This document shows, in pieces, positions 54,001 through 60,575 of a DNA stretch of 64,000 bases. The notes under the pieces are model-generated. The model was given only the letters and a program-made list of their open reading frames with translations. It was not told where the DNA came from and ran no database searches. The DNA is from Microtetraspora sp. NBRC 13810. Its GTDB lineage: Bacteria > Actinomycetota > Actinomycetes > Streptosporangiales > Streptosporangiaceae. Made by a program: the position numbers and the translations under genes. Location: contig NZ_BSRQ01000022.1 of assembly GCF_030268685.1 (NCBI RefSeq), positions 1 through 64,000 of the forward strand, written 5' to 3'. Positions within the stretch are counted from its first letter, which is position 1, and each line of letters begins with the position of its first letter.

Positions 54001-57000
54001 CGCGGTCGCCGGGCGGGCGGCTCCTCCAGGATGGCGTGCGCGTTGGTACCGCCGAAGCCGAACGCGTTGACCCCGGCGACCAGAGGGCCGGGGGCGTCCC
54101 ACGCGCGCAACTCGCTCACCAGCGCGAAACCCGATCCGCGCAGGTCCAGGCCCGGCGCGGGCGGTGAGTGGTGCAGGGACGGGGGCAGTTGCCGGTGTCC
54201 CAGCGCCAGCAGCACCTTCACCAGGCCGGGCATGCCGGCGGCGTTGAGAAGATGCCCGATGTTGGTCTTCACCGAGCCGAGCAGCCGGAGGCGTCCGTCG
54301 GCCCGCGGCGGGAAGGCATGCGCGAGGGAACCCGCCTCGATGGGGTCGCCGATCGGCGTCCCGGTGCCGTGGGCCTCCACGTAGGACACGGTGCCGGGGT
54401 CGATGCCCGCCTCGCGGTACGCCTCGGTGATGACCTCACGCTGGGTCAGGGGCTGGGGGGCCATCAGGCTCAGCGAGCGGCCGTCGTTGTTCACGGCGGT
54501 GCCGCGCAGCAAAGCCAGGATCGGGTCCCCGGCCCGTTCCGCGTCGTCGAGGCGGGTCAGCACGAGGGCCGCGCCGCCCTCCCCCGGGACGAAGCCGTCG
54601 GCCGCGGCGCCGAACGCGTGGCAGCGCCCGGTCGGGGACAGCGCCTGGGTCCTCTCCAGCAGCGCGTATCCGTCGGGGGTGAGGTTGAGCTGGACGCCGC
54701 CGACGACGGCGATGTCGCACTCGCCCTGTTGCAGGCTGCGGCGTGCCAGGTGCAGGGCGACGAGAGCGGAGGAGCAGGCGGTGTCGACGGCGAGCGCGGG
54801 ACCGGTCAGGTCCAGGCAGTGCGAGACCCGCGCGGCGAGGAGGTTGGGCAGGTTCCCGGTCAGCGCCGACGGGGGCAGCCCGGTCTCGCCGTGCGCCTGT
54901 TCGAGCAGCCGCCGGTACCCGCTCTCCCCCGCCGCGGCGAACACGCCCACCCGGCGGCCCAGCCTCCTCGGCCCCGCGTATCCGGTCCGTTCCAGCGCCT
55001 CGTGGGCGAGTTCGAGGAAGAGCCGCGCCTGCGGATCGATCGCCCGGGCCTCCTCCTCACCGATGCCGAAGTACCCGGCGTCGAAGGCGGCCGGATCGTC
55101 GAGGAACGCCCCCCACCGGGAGTCCGCACCCACCGGCTCCGCCCCGCCCACCGAGACCACCGCGCCCACCGCACCCGCCGGGTCCGCCCCGCCCACCGAG
55201 CGCACCGCACCCGCCCCGCCCGCCGAGTGCGGCGCGCCCACCGGGTCTGCCGGGTCCGCCCATCGTCCGGCGGGTACGCCGGTGACGGCGTCGCGGCCCT
55301 CCGCGAGCAGGCTCCAGAACGCCTCGGGCGTGTCGGCACCGGGAAAACGGCACGCCATCGCGGTCACGGCGACCACCGGGGCACCCCGACCGCCTCCCGG
55401 CCACCGCGCCCCGCCGCCCCGCACGGAAGCGCCGACGGCGTCCATGCCGCTGACGGCGTCCGTGCCGGTGACGGCGTCCGTGCCGGTGACGGCGTCCGTG
55501 CCGGTGACGACGTCCGTGCCGGTGACGACGTCGACGGCGCCGATCGCCAGGACGTGACCGGCGAGCGCGGCCACGGTGTCGTGGTCGCGTACGTCGGACG
55601 GCCGCAGGGAGACGCCGAACATGTCCTCCACGGCGCCGAGCACCTGCATGCCCTTGAGCGACGAACCCCCGAGGGCGAAGAACCGGTCGTGCAACCCGAG
55701 CCCCGCTGCGGGCAGGCCCAGCACCCGGGCCCAGATGCCGAGCACCGCGGACTCGACATCCCGGCGCGACCGAGGTACCGGCAGCCCCCCGGCCCCACCA
55801 TCCGCCCCGACGCTCAGAACCGGCCCCGCACCAGGCGAGTCCGCCGCCACCACGTCCCGGACCGGCACCCGACCAGGCGCCGCCGACTCCCCGACCGGCA
55901 CCCCACCGGGCGCATCCGCCGCCGACTCCCCGACCGGCACCCCACCGGGCGCATCCGCCGCCGTGCTCCGGGCCGGGACCGTATCCGCCGCCGGGGCGGC
56001 ACCCGTTGCCCGGTGGACCTCGGACTCCGCGTAGACCCCTGTCTCGAAACGCTCTCGCATGACCGCCCGGCGCAGTTTCCCGCTCGTGGTGCGCGGGAAC
56101 GCGCGGGCGGGCAGTGCCAGCACGCGTACGTCGTCGTGTCCCAGCGCCGCGCATACCCGGACCGCGACCTCGCGCAGCACGCCCGGGTCCGGCTGTCCGG
56201 CCGCGACGAAGACCACGACCCGCTCCCCGCCGGACACCGGGTCGGCGGAGCCGACGACCACGACCGGACCGGATGGCAGACCCGGGGTGCCCGCCGCCAC
56301 CTCTTCGAGGTCGGCGGCGTGGTGGGTGGCGCCGTTGACGAAGACGACATCCTTGGACCTGCCGGTCACGCACAGCCGTCCCCCGTGCAGGAACCCCAGG
56401 TCACCCGTACGCAGCCGGCCGCCGGCGAAGGCGGCACCCGTCGCCTCCGGGGCACGGTGGTAGCCGCGGGCCAGTTGCGGGCCGCCGACCTCGATGTGCC
56501 CGACCCGGCGGTCGCCCAGCGGCGTGCCCTCGTCGTCCACGATCCGTACGTCACACCCGGGAACGGGGCGGCCCACGTCCATCAGCTCCACGGCGTGCGG
56601 GCCCGGATCGGTGAACACCACCCGCCCGCGGCCGAGCGCGGCCCTGTCCAGGACGAGCGGCTCCGCCACCTCGCCCGGCGGCGGGAAGGTCACCGCGAGC
56701 GTCGCCTCCGCGAGGCCGTAGACCGGCTGCGGCGCCCCGGCGGCGAGCCCGGTGGGCCGCATCCGGCGGACGAACGCGCGCCACACCGCCGGGGAGATCG
56801 GCTCCGCGCCCACCACGATCATCCTGACGCTGGTCAGATCCAGCCGGGCGAGCGTGTCCTGCCCGACCCGCCGCTCGGTCAGCGCCAGGGCGAAGTTCGC
56901 CGCGGAGAGCATCGTCGCCCGGTGCCGCGCCGCCGCCTCCAGCCACAGCGCGGGCCGCTTCGCGAAGGACAGCGGTTCCAGCTTCACCTGCTTGAGCCGG

Positions 57001-57650
57001 GCGGAGAGCGGGACGAGGTGGGTGCCGATCAGTCCCATGTCGTGGAAGTAGGGCATCCAGCTCGCGGCCACGTCGTCCGGCGTGATCGCCGCCGCGACGC
57101 GGATCTGCGCCAGATTGGCCAGCACCGCGGCGTGGGTCAGTTCAACGCCCTTGGGCGCCCCCGTGCTGCCCGAGGAGAACTGCAGGAACGCCACGTCGTC
57201 CGGTGCCCGCGCGGGGAGGACCTCCGGCGGGCGCCCTTCGCGCAGCACGTCCAGCGGCAGGGCGCGTACCCCGTCCCCCAGCGCGGCGAGCAGCGGCGCG
57301 GTGGCCGGGGCGACGGCGACGGGCGGCCGGTCGAGGAACTCCCACACGGGAAGCACCCGCCGCGCGTCGGGAGCGAGGGGAACCGGTACCAGCCCGGCGG
57401 CGAGGATGCCCCAGAACAGCGGCTGGAAGTCGTCGGGGCGGCCCGCGGGCAGCAGCACGGCGCTCCCGGCCGGGAGGCCCGCGTCGAGCAGGCCCCCGGC
57501 GACCCGCAGCGACGCGTCGCGTAACTCGCGGTAGGTGACGGTTCGTTCGCCGCCGTCACCGCGCACGTGCACGATGACCTGTTCCGGCGCGTCCTCGGCC
57601 GCCCCCAGCAGCACATCCGGCAACACCGTCTCGTCGCCCGGTCCGGTCAT
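45006..57650 (-). CDS. Hybrid PKS-NRPS megasynthase with terminal acyl-ACP-reductase-like domain
   Basis: A 4214-residue multidomain enzyme. Domains by approximate residue: acyl-AMP ligase 10-545 (FSSGSTGAPKG, WMPYFHDMGLIG); ACP 625-700 (GGSSLKG); KS 757-1210 (DTACSSAL near 959, EAHGTGT, NIGHLLNAAGM); AT 1310-1655 (GHSVGE; SRAFHS, malonyl type); KR 1680-2085 (TGGAGGAGRAL, SSVSS, DYAAANAY); ACP near 2184 (LGLDSL); condensation 2254-2670 (HHAAADG); adenylation 2744-3229 (FTSGSTGRPK, GTGKLDR); PCP near 3292 (LGGDSI); second condensation 3375-3777 (HHLIGDG); and from 3847 an NAD(P)-binding domain like cyanobacterial acyl-ACP reductase (TTGHAATA, AVAGLGSIGRASLELL, Cys 4158 in TIASCRLESLL). There is no thioesterase. 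Predicted route: an activated acid is extended once with malonyl, ketoreduced, joined to one amino acid, then released, perhaps as an aldehyde. ATG 57650 is the assumed start; GTG 57851 is possible. Confidence 0.9.
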   Translation of the reverse strand: MTGPGDETVLPDVLLGAAEDAPEQVIVHVRGDGGERTVTYRELRDASLRVAGGLLDAGLPAGSAVLLPAGRPDDFQPLFWGILAAGLVPVPLAPDARRVLPVWEFLDRPPVAVAPATAPLLAALGDGVRALPLDVLREGRPPEVLPARAPDDVAFLQFSSGSTGAPKGVELTHAAVLANLAQIRVAAAITPDDVAASWMPYFHDMGLIGTHLVPLSARLKQVKLEPLSFAKRPALWLEAAARHRATMLSAANFALALTERRVGQDTLARLDLTSVRMIVVGAEPISPAVWRAFVRRMRPTGLAAGAPQPVYGLAEATLAVTFPPPGEVAEPLVLDRAALGRGRVVFTDPGPHAVELMDVGRPVPGCDVRIVDDEGTPLGDRRVGHIEVGGPQLARGYHRAPEATGAAFAGGRLRTGDLGFLHGGRLCVTGRSKDVVFVNGATHHAADLEEVAAGTPGLPSGPVVVVGSADPVSGGERVVVFVAAGQPDPGVLREVAVRVCAALGHDDVRVLALPARAFPRTTSGKLRRAVMRERFETGVYAESEVHRATGAAPAADTVPARSTAADAPGGVPVGESAADAPGGVPVGESAAPGRVPVRDVVAADSPGAGPVLSVGADGGAGGLPVPRSRRDVESAVLGIWARVLGLPAAGLGLHDRFFALGGSSLKGMQVLGAVEDMFGVSLRPSDVRDHDTVAALAGHVLAIGAVDVVTGTDVVTGTDAVTGTDAVTGTDAVSGMDAVGASVRGGGARWPGGGRGAPVVAVTAMACRFPGADTPEAFWSLLAEGRDAVTGVPAGRWADPADPVGAPHSAGGAGAVRSVGGADPAGAVGAVVSVGGAEPVGADSRWGAFLDDPAAFDAGYFGIGEEEARAIDPQARLFLELAHEALERTGYAGPRRLGRRVGVFAAAGESGYRRLLEQAHGETGLPPSALTGNLPNLLAARVSHCLDLTGPALAVDTACSSALVALHLARRSLQQGECDIAVVGGVQLNLTPDGYALLERTQALSPTGRCHAFGAAADGFVPGEGGAALVLTRLDDAERAGDPILALLRGTAVNNDGRSLSLMAPQPLTQREVITEAYREAGIDPGTVSYVEAHGTGTPIGDPIEAGSLAHAFPPRADGRLRLLGSVKTNIGHLLNAAGMPGLVKVLLALGHRQLPPSLHHSPPAPGLDLRGSGFALVSELRAWDAPGPLVAGVNAFGFGGTNAHAILEEPPARRPRTPAASARPRLLTLSARDAEGLRAAAADLARHLRAHPDLDEGDVCAAVAAARDEGPHRLAVVADGDLATRLEERAALGAGAASPEGPAGRVTGSRPRLVFLLPGQGSQRPGRVRALYADAPVFRDVIDEASDVAGEIGGRSLSAWCLDPGVSPAALARTEVAQPLVVAYGVALARQLRAWGVIPDAVAGHSVGEIAAACVAGRLTLADAVRFAAERGRLMRDLCVPGAMAAVRGAEEAVAALVAGSRGALSVAAVNAPGQVVLAGTSQAVDCAVRELTAGGVAVHRLDVSRAFHSALMDPALGPLTEAAASLTLHPGRTPLLSTVTAEWQPAFAPEYLREHARRPVRFGAAVARLLDDGYDTFVELGPVPTLGGAVRAVAAAHERGAGAVVLPAVADGGARGLLGTAGRLWERGVRLDRTALDAGRARVAVPTYPFQRRRYWPASAPGRLLHRFVWDDAPLTAGPGPRTVLLAGPDRPLSRALADRLTGRGVAVQRAGDPLPEGAPRPEVAVLLAGPAKEPDSVTALDAAQLAMVRDLHALLPTLARDRPRVLVVTEDVHATGVAAERPRPEQAVLTGLALALPEELPGVVAHSVDLSSLDGLDARLDALDRELAARGGTPAGHAGAVAWRAGRRLGRTTEAVTAAAAELPADGVYLITGGAGGAGRALARDLADRGRPTLVLTGRSPRPPAGLLADLRARGAVAEYRVADVSREADVDAVLADLPGLDGVFHAAGVVRPGTLRAKSPEEVAEGLAAKTRGGYLLARGLRRHGLRPVACVAFSSVSSVLPGLAGALGDYAAANAYLDALAAAERAVGRPWQALNFAAFAGTGMASGVPGGLAVRGPAPLAPADALEALRAACGVEAAQLLVADLEPRSRPRTGPAPGSTAGAEGAVPEVGGVPVPVVGPEGAAQRVGGVPVPVAGSGGGPGDAGGVPVLLRRLVAGALRRDPGDVRDDEPFLGLGLDSLTAVDLVKRLEQDLGRSLPITLFFEHRTLRELAAHLQTGEPYQDDASQDDASQDDASQDGQETAAGDIPFPLTPVQLAFHTQARLYPDITAYGYVRQTVSGPLDAELLGRALGCLADRHPMLRLRVRPGDDAPTQVAAPSGHGRVPGWYDLRALSGVPGDEELEALEAALCNRPFDLAAEAPVRALLARTATGTAHLLLVVHHAAADGFSLNLLGEELWTIYTALARGLTAVLPPLGTTFSAYAAHVRAERSSAAFAQDLAYWRETLAPGGEPLALPYDGDPRGLPRPPLLAHQVAVGPEPSAALRDLAAAHEVSLFHLLLAAYMRCLSRWSGGRRDVTVNVARSRRDTRLPGIERIVGPLADTLPVRGRVDPDEPVHVLAARLRDSWAAGERHARLTSLDLARLLPPDGTGPRTVSPASFSFARFPAALDPGCPVRVRPAAAGTASAATRLSLLCWESSGELRFSWNFPSRLFDRTTVERLAREHLAELAEALPTKPPAKPQPATRATPPAEPRPVTPLAPSAEWRAATPVEPSAGRRVEPSAGPRAVDLRSGVVARLCARFRVAPGEVAVDTGETTMTYAELDRASAALAARLRAAGVVPGDLVGLLTEPGADTVAGVVGILRAGAGWVPLDATHPSARLAGQLARSGARALVCHGATRTPAAALAEARSVALVAADDPAPVPYGDGGTEPPAVNPGAFAYVIFTSGSTGRPKAVPITHRSLENYLDWAVATFGYHSGDRLAQTASVCFDASVRQLLAPLLVGATVVTVPWRLARDPEALLDRVERARVSVWSSVPTLWSRLLEAAETRVRAGTPLPDLSALRWIHLGGEALPAAHLRRWYDLFGPGPRIANLYGPTEATVNATCHLIETRPADDARTVPIGRPVTGTQVEVVAPDGRPCAPGEPGELLISGAGLTPGYLGEPELTATAFTERDGRRWYRSGDRVRRAPDGALEFLGRIDDQIKIRGHRVEPGEIEAALETHAAVARAAVVLRDERLAAFVERRPGAPAPEATALRAHLAATLPAYLLPSRIHTVDALPVTGTGKLDRLALGALPSMPAAEVAATGDVRTSPMTPTENRLARIWSELLGVPSIAREDDFFALGGDSILVLEVFARLREEFPVLPRPTVIYTAGTLGTLATAVDDASHGASVGGASAGGAAPGGGDEGPGGGDEEPGGDIRAALTGPSAFPLTPSQRGFLLAEAMAPGAGSAWLARMRVRGRLDPDLFQRAVDACVVRHPMLRTVFPAGVRPPVQQELPPALRLPVAFETLADPGLLAARVAEERERRFEPWAWPLLRLRLITLSPVEHVLIAHAHHLIGDGYSVALLGRELLAAYDRLLRGDVAEPPPPRSTFRDHVALLARATTHPARRARLEAPYRRPVLGRAREGSVPGSPYRSTGFTLGADRVAALRRIAREAGTTLFAPLLTAYYRTLAAVTGQDDLILGLAVTGRDHAPPDAHLVFGPFAAAVPLRPAPPYGEDATGRTFAGDLRRVAAEVAAARAEGGEGIHGGGGPPPAAQFFFTFLDFSALGPLSGDTLTLSWDDADAELTPPPGTDTLLAARPTGNGELRLVLRASTTAFTAPAFDTFARAMQNELSDATAPTSDASAHAAPVATTAPTSDASAHAAPAWTAPSPSDTSTHAARDEAAEPVRVARAAGTGGGLDAALVGYLPAPGDLVSLAGPTAAALPRERLRELLFPQGRPRLVEEIVTPLGRSGFVCLPLFADELPATPDLAARTAGAVEYAASLGARCVSLAGMIPSLTGYGFDVLRETTTRTAVTTGHAATAVSVVKTVHAALERSGRTLGELTVAVAGLGSIGRASLELLLTLAERPPARLLLCDVAGSAPRLAELAGELTGRGLAGTVAVHESDPSLPPTGYEADLIVTAVSGGGTLLDVERLRPGAIVVDDSFPHCFDTAKALARMAERRDVLIVGGGLLAVRGVERRIADGLPAAAAAGYAAQPWLPGTIASCRLESLLRAARPGLPLVHGLVDTAPALAYWAELAAADVHAAPLHLLGHAVERPAEST
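46210..46300. repeat. 48-bp direct repeat in megasynthase linker
   Basis: A roughly 48-bp unit occurs nearly twice in tandem, encoding TSDASAHAAP-type repeats in the linker between the second condensation domain and the reductase-like domain, with a third, more diverged protein repeat (SDTSTHAA) next to it. Confidence 0.8.
50922..50975. repeat. 15-bp tandem repeat in megasynthase linker
   Basis: Three full copies of GTCCTGGGAGGCGTC plus a partial fourth, encoding ASQDD repeats between the second ACP and the first condensation domain. Confidence 0.9.
55440..55529. repeat. 18-bp tandem repeat in megasynthase linker
   Basis: Five consecutive 18-bp units of the type GTCCGTGCCGGTGACGGC encode a TGTDAV hexapeptide repeated between the first ACP and the KS. 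Units differ at one to three bases. Confidence 0.92.
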
Positions 57651-58107
57651 CGCCGCCCCGCCTTCCCCGCCGGCCCCGCTGTGCGCCCCGGCCGCGTCCC
57701 CGGTGCACCCGCGTACGGCTCCGGCGGCCGGCACTTCCCGGGTCGAACGCGCACCGGCCGACCGTACCGCGCCCGCCGGTCCCCCGGACACGTCGCCGGG
57801 CGGCCCGCGGGTCCGCCGCATCTTCCCGGGGTCGTCGTCGTTGATCGTCACCCCGCGCCGGTGACCTGCCGCCACTGCTCCTGGACGCCCCGGAGCCCGG
57901 CGGCGATCTTTGGTCCAGAGCGGGCGATCTGCACGGTCGCCCTGATGGATGGGAGGGTGATCGTCAGCGCCCGGGGGACGCCGGACGCGAAGTCGGTTCC
58001 GATCTGCGACCATACCTTTCGGGACTGATCGCCCCATGACCCCCGGCCTGCCGCACGCGGCCGGAAACGCGTTGCGGCGGAACGCGGTGGCGCGGAACGA
58101 TCCCGGC
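57651..58107. other. Divergent region; possible small ORF
   Basis: Between the megasynthase and kinase starts. The megasynthase frame is open through it, with a GTG at 57851. A second minus-strand frame ends at a TGA at 57848-57850, overlapping that GTG as GTGA, and its last part (SQIGTDFASGVPRALTITLP, then IAAGLRGVQEQWRQVTGAG) looks coding-like but has no good start. Both promoters must lie in or near this region. Confidence 0.4.
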
Positions 58108-59007
58108 ATGAAGATGCACCCCGGCGAACTGACGGTGTCACCCGAGACGGTGCGCACGCTGGTGGCCGAGCAGTACCCCGAGTGGCGGGGCATGCCCGTG
58201 AGCCGCGTCGCCGCCCACGGGACGGTCAACGCCGTCTTCCGGATCGGCGACCGCCTCACGGCGCGGTTCCCGCTCCAGCCCGGGGACGCCGGCTCGGTGC
58301 GGCGCCGGCTGGCGTCCGAGGCGGAGGCGGCCCGCGAGCTGGCGGGCCGCACCCGGTTCCGCACGCCGGAGCCGGTCGCGCTCGGCGAGCCGGGGGCGGG
58401 ATACCCCCTTCCGTGGTCGGTGCAGACCTGGCTGCCCGGCGCGGTGTCCACCGGCGAGGATCCCGGCGAATCGGTCGCGTTCGCCCACGACATCGCCGAT
58501 CTCATCCACGATCTGCGCGCCGTGGACACGCGTGGCCGTACGTTCGCCGGGCAGGGCCGGGGAGGCGACCTTCGATCCCACGACGCGTGGATGGAGACCT
58601 GTTTCCGGCACAGCGCACACCTTCTGGACGTTCGCCGACTTCGCCGGACATGGGAGGACATGCGGAGCCTGCCCCGTGAAGCGGCCGACATGATGACCCA
58701 CGGCGATCTCATCCCCGGCAACGTGCTCGTGTCCGCCGGGCGGCTGGCCGGGATCCTCGACGTCGGCGGCTTCGGACCGGCCGATCCCGCGCTGGATCTC
58801 GTCGGCGCCTGGCATCTGTTCGAGGCCGGGCCGCGGCAGGCGCTCCGCAGGGACCTCGGGTGCGACGACCTGGAATGGGCACGCGGCAGAGCGTGGGCCT
58901 TCGAGCAGGCGATGGGGCTCGTCTGGTACTACCGCGAGACCAACCCGGCCATGAGCCGGCTGGGCCGGCGCACCCTGGAACGCGTCCTGGACGCGTCGCC
59001 GACCTGA
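58108..59007 (+). CDS. APH-type phosphotransferase
   Basis: A 299-residue kinase of the aminoglycoside/choline phosphotransferase family. VSRVAAHGTVNAVFRIGDRL is the nucleotide loop, MTHGDLIPGNVLVSAGRLAG the catalytic loop (HGDxxPxN) and ILDVGGFGPADPALDL the metal-binding loop (usually IDWxxxGxGDPAxDL; here Asp is kept but Trp is lost). Could phosphorylate an antibiotic, a macrolide or a metabolite. Next to the megasynthase but divergent, so a self-resistance role is only a guess. ATG 58108 (MKMHPGELTV) preferred over 58036. Confidence 0.85.
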   Translation: MKMHPGELTVSPETVRTLVAEQYPEWRGMPVSRVAAHGTVNAVFRIGDRLTARFPLQPGDAGSVRRRLASEAEAARELAGRTRFRTPEPVALGEPGAGYPLPWSVQTWLPGAVSTGEDPGESVAFAHDIADLIHDLRAVDTRGRTFAGQGRGGDLRSHDAWMETCFRHSAHLLDVRRLRRTWEDMRSLPREAADMMTHGDLIPGNVLVSAGRLAGILDVGGFGPADPALDLVGAWHLFEAGPRQALRRDLGCDDLEWARGRAWAFEQAMGLVWYYRETNPAMSRLGRRTLERVLDASPT

Positions 59008-59118
59008 GCATCGCCCCTGGTTCGAGCGACCGGTCAGGCGACGCGCCCGGCGTCGAGGGGCCCACCTCCATCACCAGTTGAAAGGCCATGTCGTGGCACC
59101 CGGGAAAGGCGACTCAGC

Positions 59119-60342
59119 TCACGGTTTTCCCGACTTCGCGTCCTTGATGATCCCGATTGCCTGCCGTCGTAACTGACGCGCGATGTGATAGGCGTCCGCG
59201 GCGGTGCCGGCCAATGATCCGGACAGCAGGGAATACTGCCCCTGTAAACCGATGAACGCGAGTCCCGGGTGCGTGGTGGACATCCCGCACCGCTGTTTCG
59301 GCACGCCGGCCCGGTCAAGGGCGCCGAGCGGCCGGAGGTAGTCCATCGCCCACCGGTATCCGGTGGCCAGGATGACGGTGTCGACGTGCTCCGCCTGGCC
59401 GTCCGCCCAGTGCAGCCGGGTGCCTTCCGCACCGACGAACATCGGCCGGCGGTCCGGGCGCCCACTTTCGATCGCAGCCCGGTAACCGCCTACCTCGACC
59501 ACCCCACCCACCCCGTTGGAGGTGCTGTGCACCGGAAACACACGGCTGGTCGGCAGCCGCCCGAGCCCGCCGAACACGGACCAGATGAAAGAGTCACCTG
59601 TGTTCGGCTTTTTGTTGAAGAAATTCAGCGGCTTACGGGTGGCCAAAGTGACCTGCGAATCCCGGGCGAGTTCGATGGCGATCTGCACCGCCGAGTTGGC
59701 CGCGCCCACCACGACGACCCGTTGCCCGGCGAAAGGCGCGGGATTGCGATAGTCGGCGGCGTGCAGAACCGTGCCGGTGTATTCCCCCAGCCCGGGGATA
59801 TCAGGCTTGTACGGCTTGTCGAAACAGCCGCTCGCCGCGACCACGAAAGGGGCTGAATAACTCCGCCCGTCCTCGGTTTCGACCTGGTATCCGTCCTCCG
59901 TGGCCAGCACCGAGCCCACTCTCCTGCCGGTGAGGATCTCGCAGTCCAGCCGGCCGGCGTATTTCCTCAGATAGTCGACGACTTCGTCTCGGACGGGGAA
60001 ATGGCTCGGGTCGCCGGGGAACGCCATCCCCGGCAGCGAGTTGATGCGGGCCGGGCTGAAGAGCGCCAGGCTGTCGTAGTACCGCGGCCAGGACCCGACC
60101 GCCTCCTTCCCCGCCTCCAGGATCACCGGCTTGAACCCCGACCGGCGCAGCGCGTACGCCGCCGCCAGCCCGGCCTGCCCGCCGCCGATCACCAGGACCG
60201 CGGTCAACCGCCGAAGTCGTCCACCAGGTCCGGGAGGCGTCGTTCCGGCGTGCTGGCCGCCGGTCGGTGATCTCTTCTCCGCGTTGATCGGGCGCGGCTC
60301 CTGCACGGCGTTTCCCCTCAGTTGGCGTGCGTGAACGGACAT
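59119..60342 (-). CDS. Flavin-containing monooxygenase-like (CzcO type)
   Basis: A 407-residue two-dinucleotide-fold flavoprotein. AVLVIGGGQAGLAAAYALRR is the FAD loop, near residue 50, with an N-terminal basic extension before it; VVVVGAANSAVQIAIELA is the NADPH loop; VILATGYRW is the conserved ATGY motif of FMOs. It should hydroxylate N or S or oxidise a carbonyl with NADPH and O2. It is convergent with the kinase gene and divergent from the GlxA-type regulator. Possible tailoring enzyme for the megasynthase, from position only. Frame open to 60540; ATG 60342 chosen. Confidence 0.85.
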   Translation of the reverse strand: MSVHARQLRGNAVQEPRPINAEKRSPTGGQHAGTTPPGPGGRLRRLTAVLVIGGGQAGLAAAYALRRSGFKPVILEAGKEAVGSWPRYYDSLALFSPARINSLPGMAFPGDPSHFPVRDEVVDYLRKYAGRLDCEILTGRRVGSVLATEDGYQVETEDGRSYSAPFVVAASGCFDKPYKPDIPGLGEYTGTVLHAADYRNPAPFAGQRVVVVGAANSAVQIAIELARDSQVTLATRKPLNFFNKKPNTGDSFIWSVFGGLGRLPTSRVFPVHSTSNGVGGVVEVGGYRAAIESGRPDRRPMFVGAEGTRLHWADGQAEHVDTVILATGYRWAMDYLRPLGALDRAGVPKQRCGMSTTHPGLAFIGLQGQYSLLSGSLAGTAADAYHIARQLRRQAIGIIKDAKSGKP

Positions 60343-60575
60343 GGCACCCGGTGGGCGTCCTCCGCAGGGCGGAGGCGTGCCCCGCACGCGGCCCTCCCGG
60401 AAGGTCACGCCCGACCCGGTTCTCCAAGTCTGCAACCCCGGACTCGTTTCGCGGCGCCGGAAACCCATTGGGTCCGGTGACCGGTGTAACCCGGGCAGGC
60501 ACGCGCCAGGGGAGGTCCGGATCTGTGGGTTCCCCGTCATTGCGGTCCGGCGGGCCGTACCGGAGGCTCGTTGTC

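Noticed and set aside
52131-54167. A 678-codon plus-strand open frame
   Set aside because: Antisense shadow of the AT and KR domains, low-complexity translation.
54168-57524. A 1118-codon open frame on the plus strand opposite the megasynthase
   Set aside because: It is the mirror of the high-GC codon pattern of the real gene; the translation is Gly/Arg/His-rich with no domain, whereas the minus strand has clear KS, ACP and ligase motifs.
57852-58721. Extension of the megasynthase frame to 58721
   Set aside because: The extra ~290 codons lie antisense to the kinase gene and show no domain; stop-free only because of GC content.
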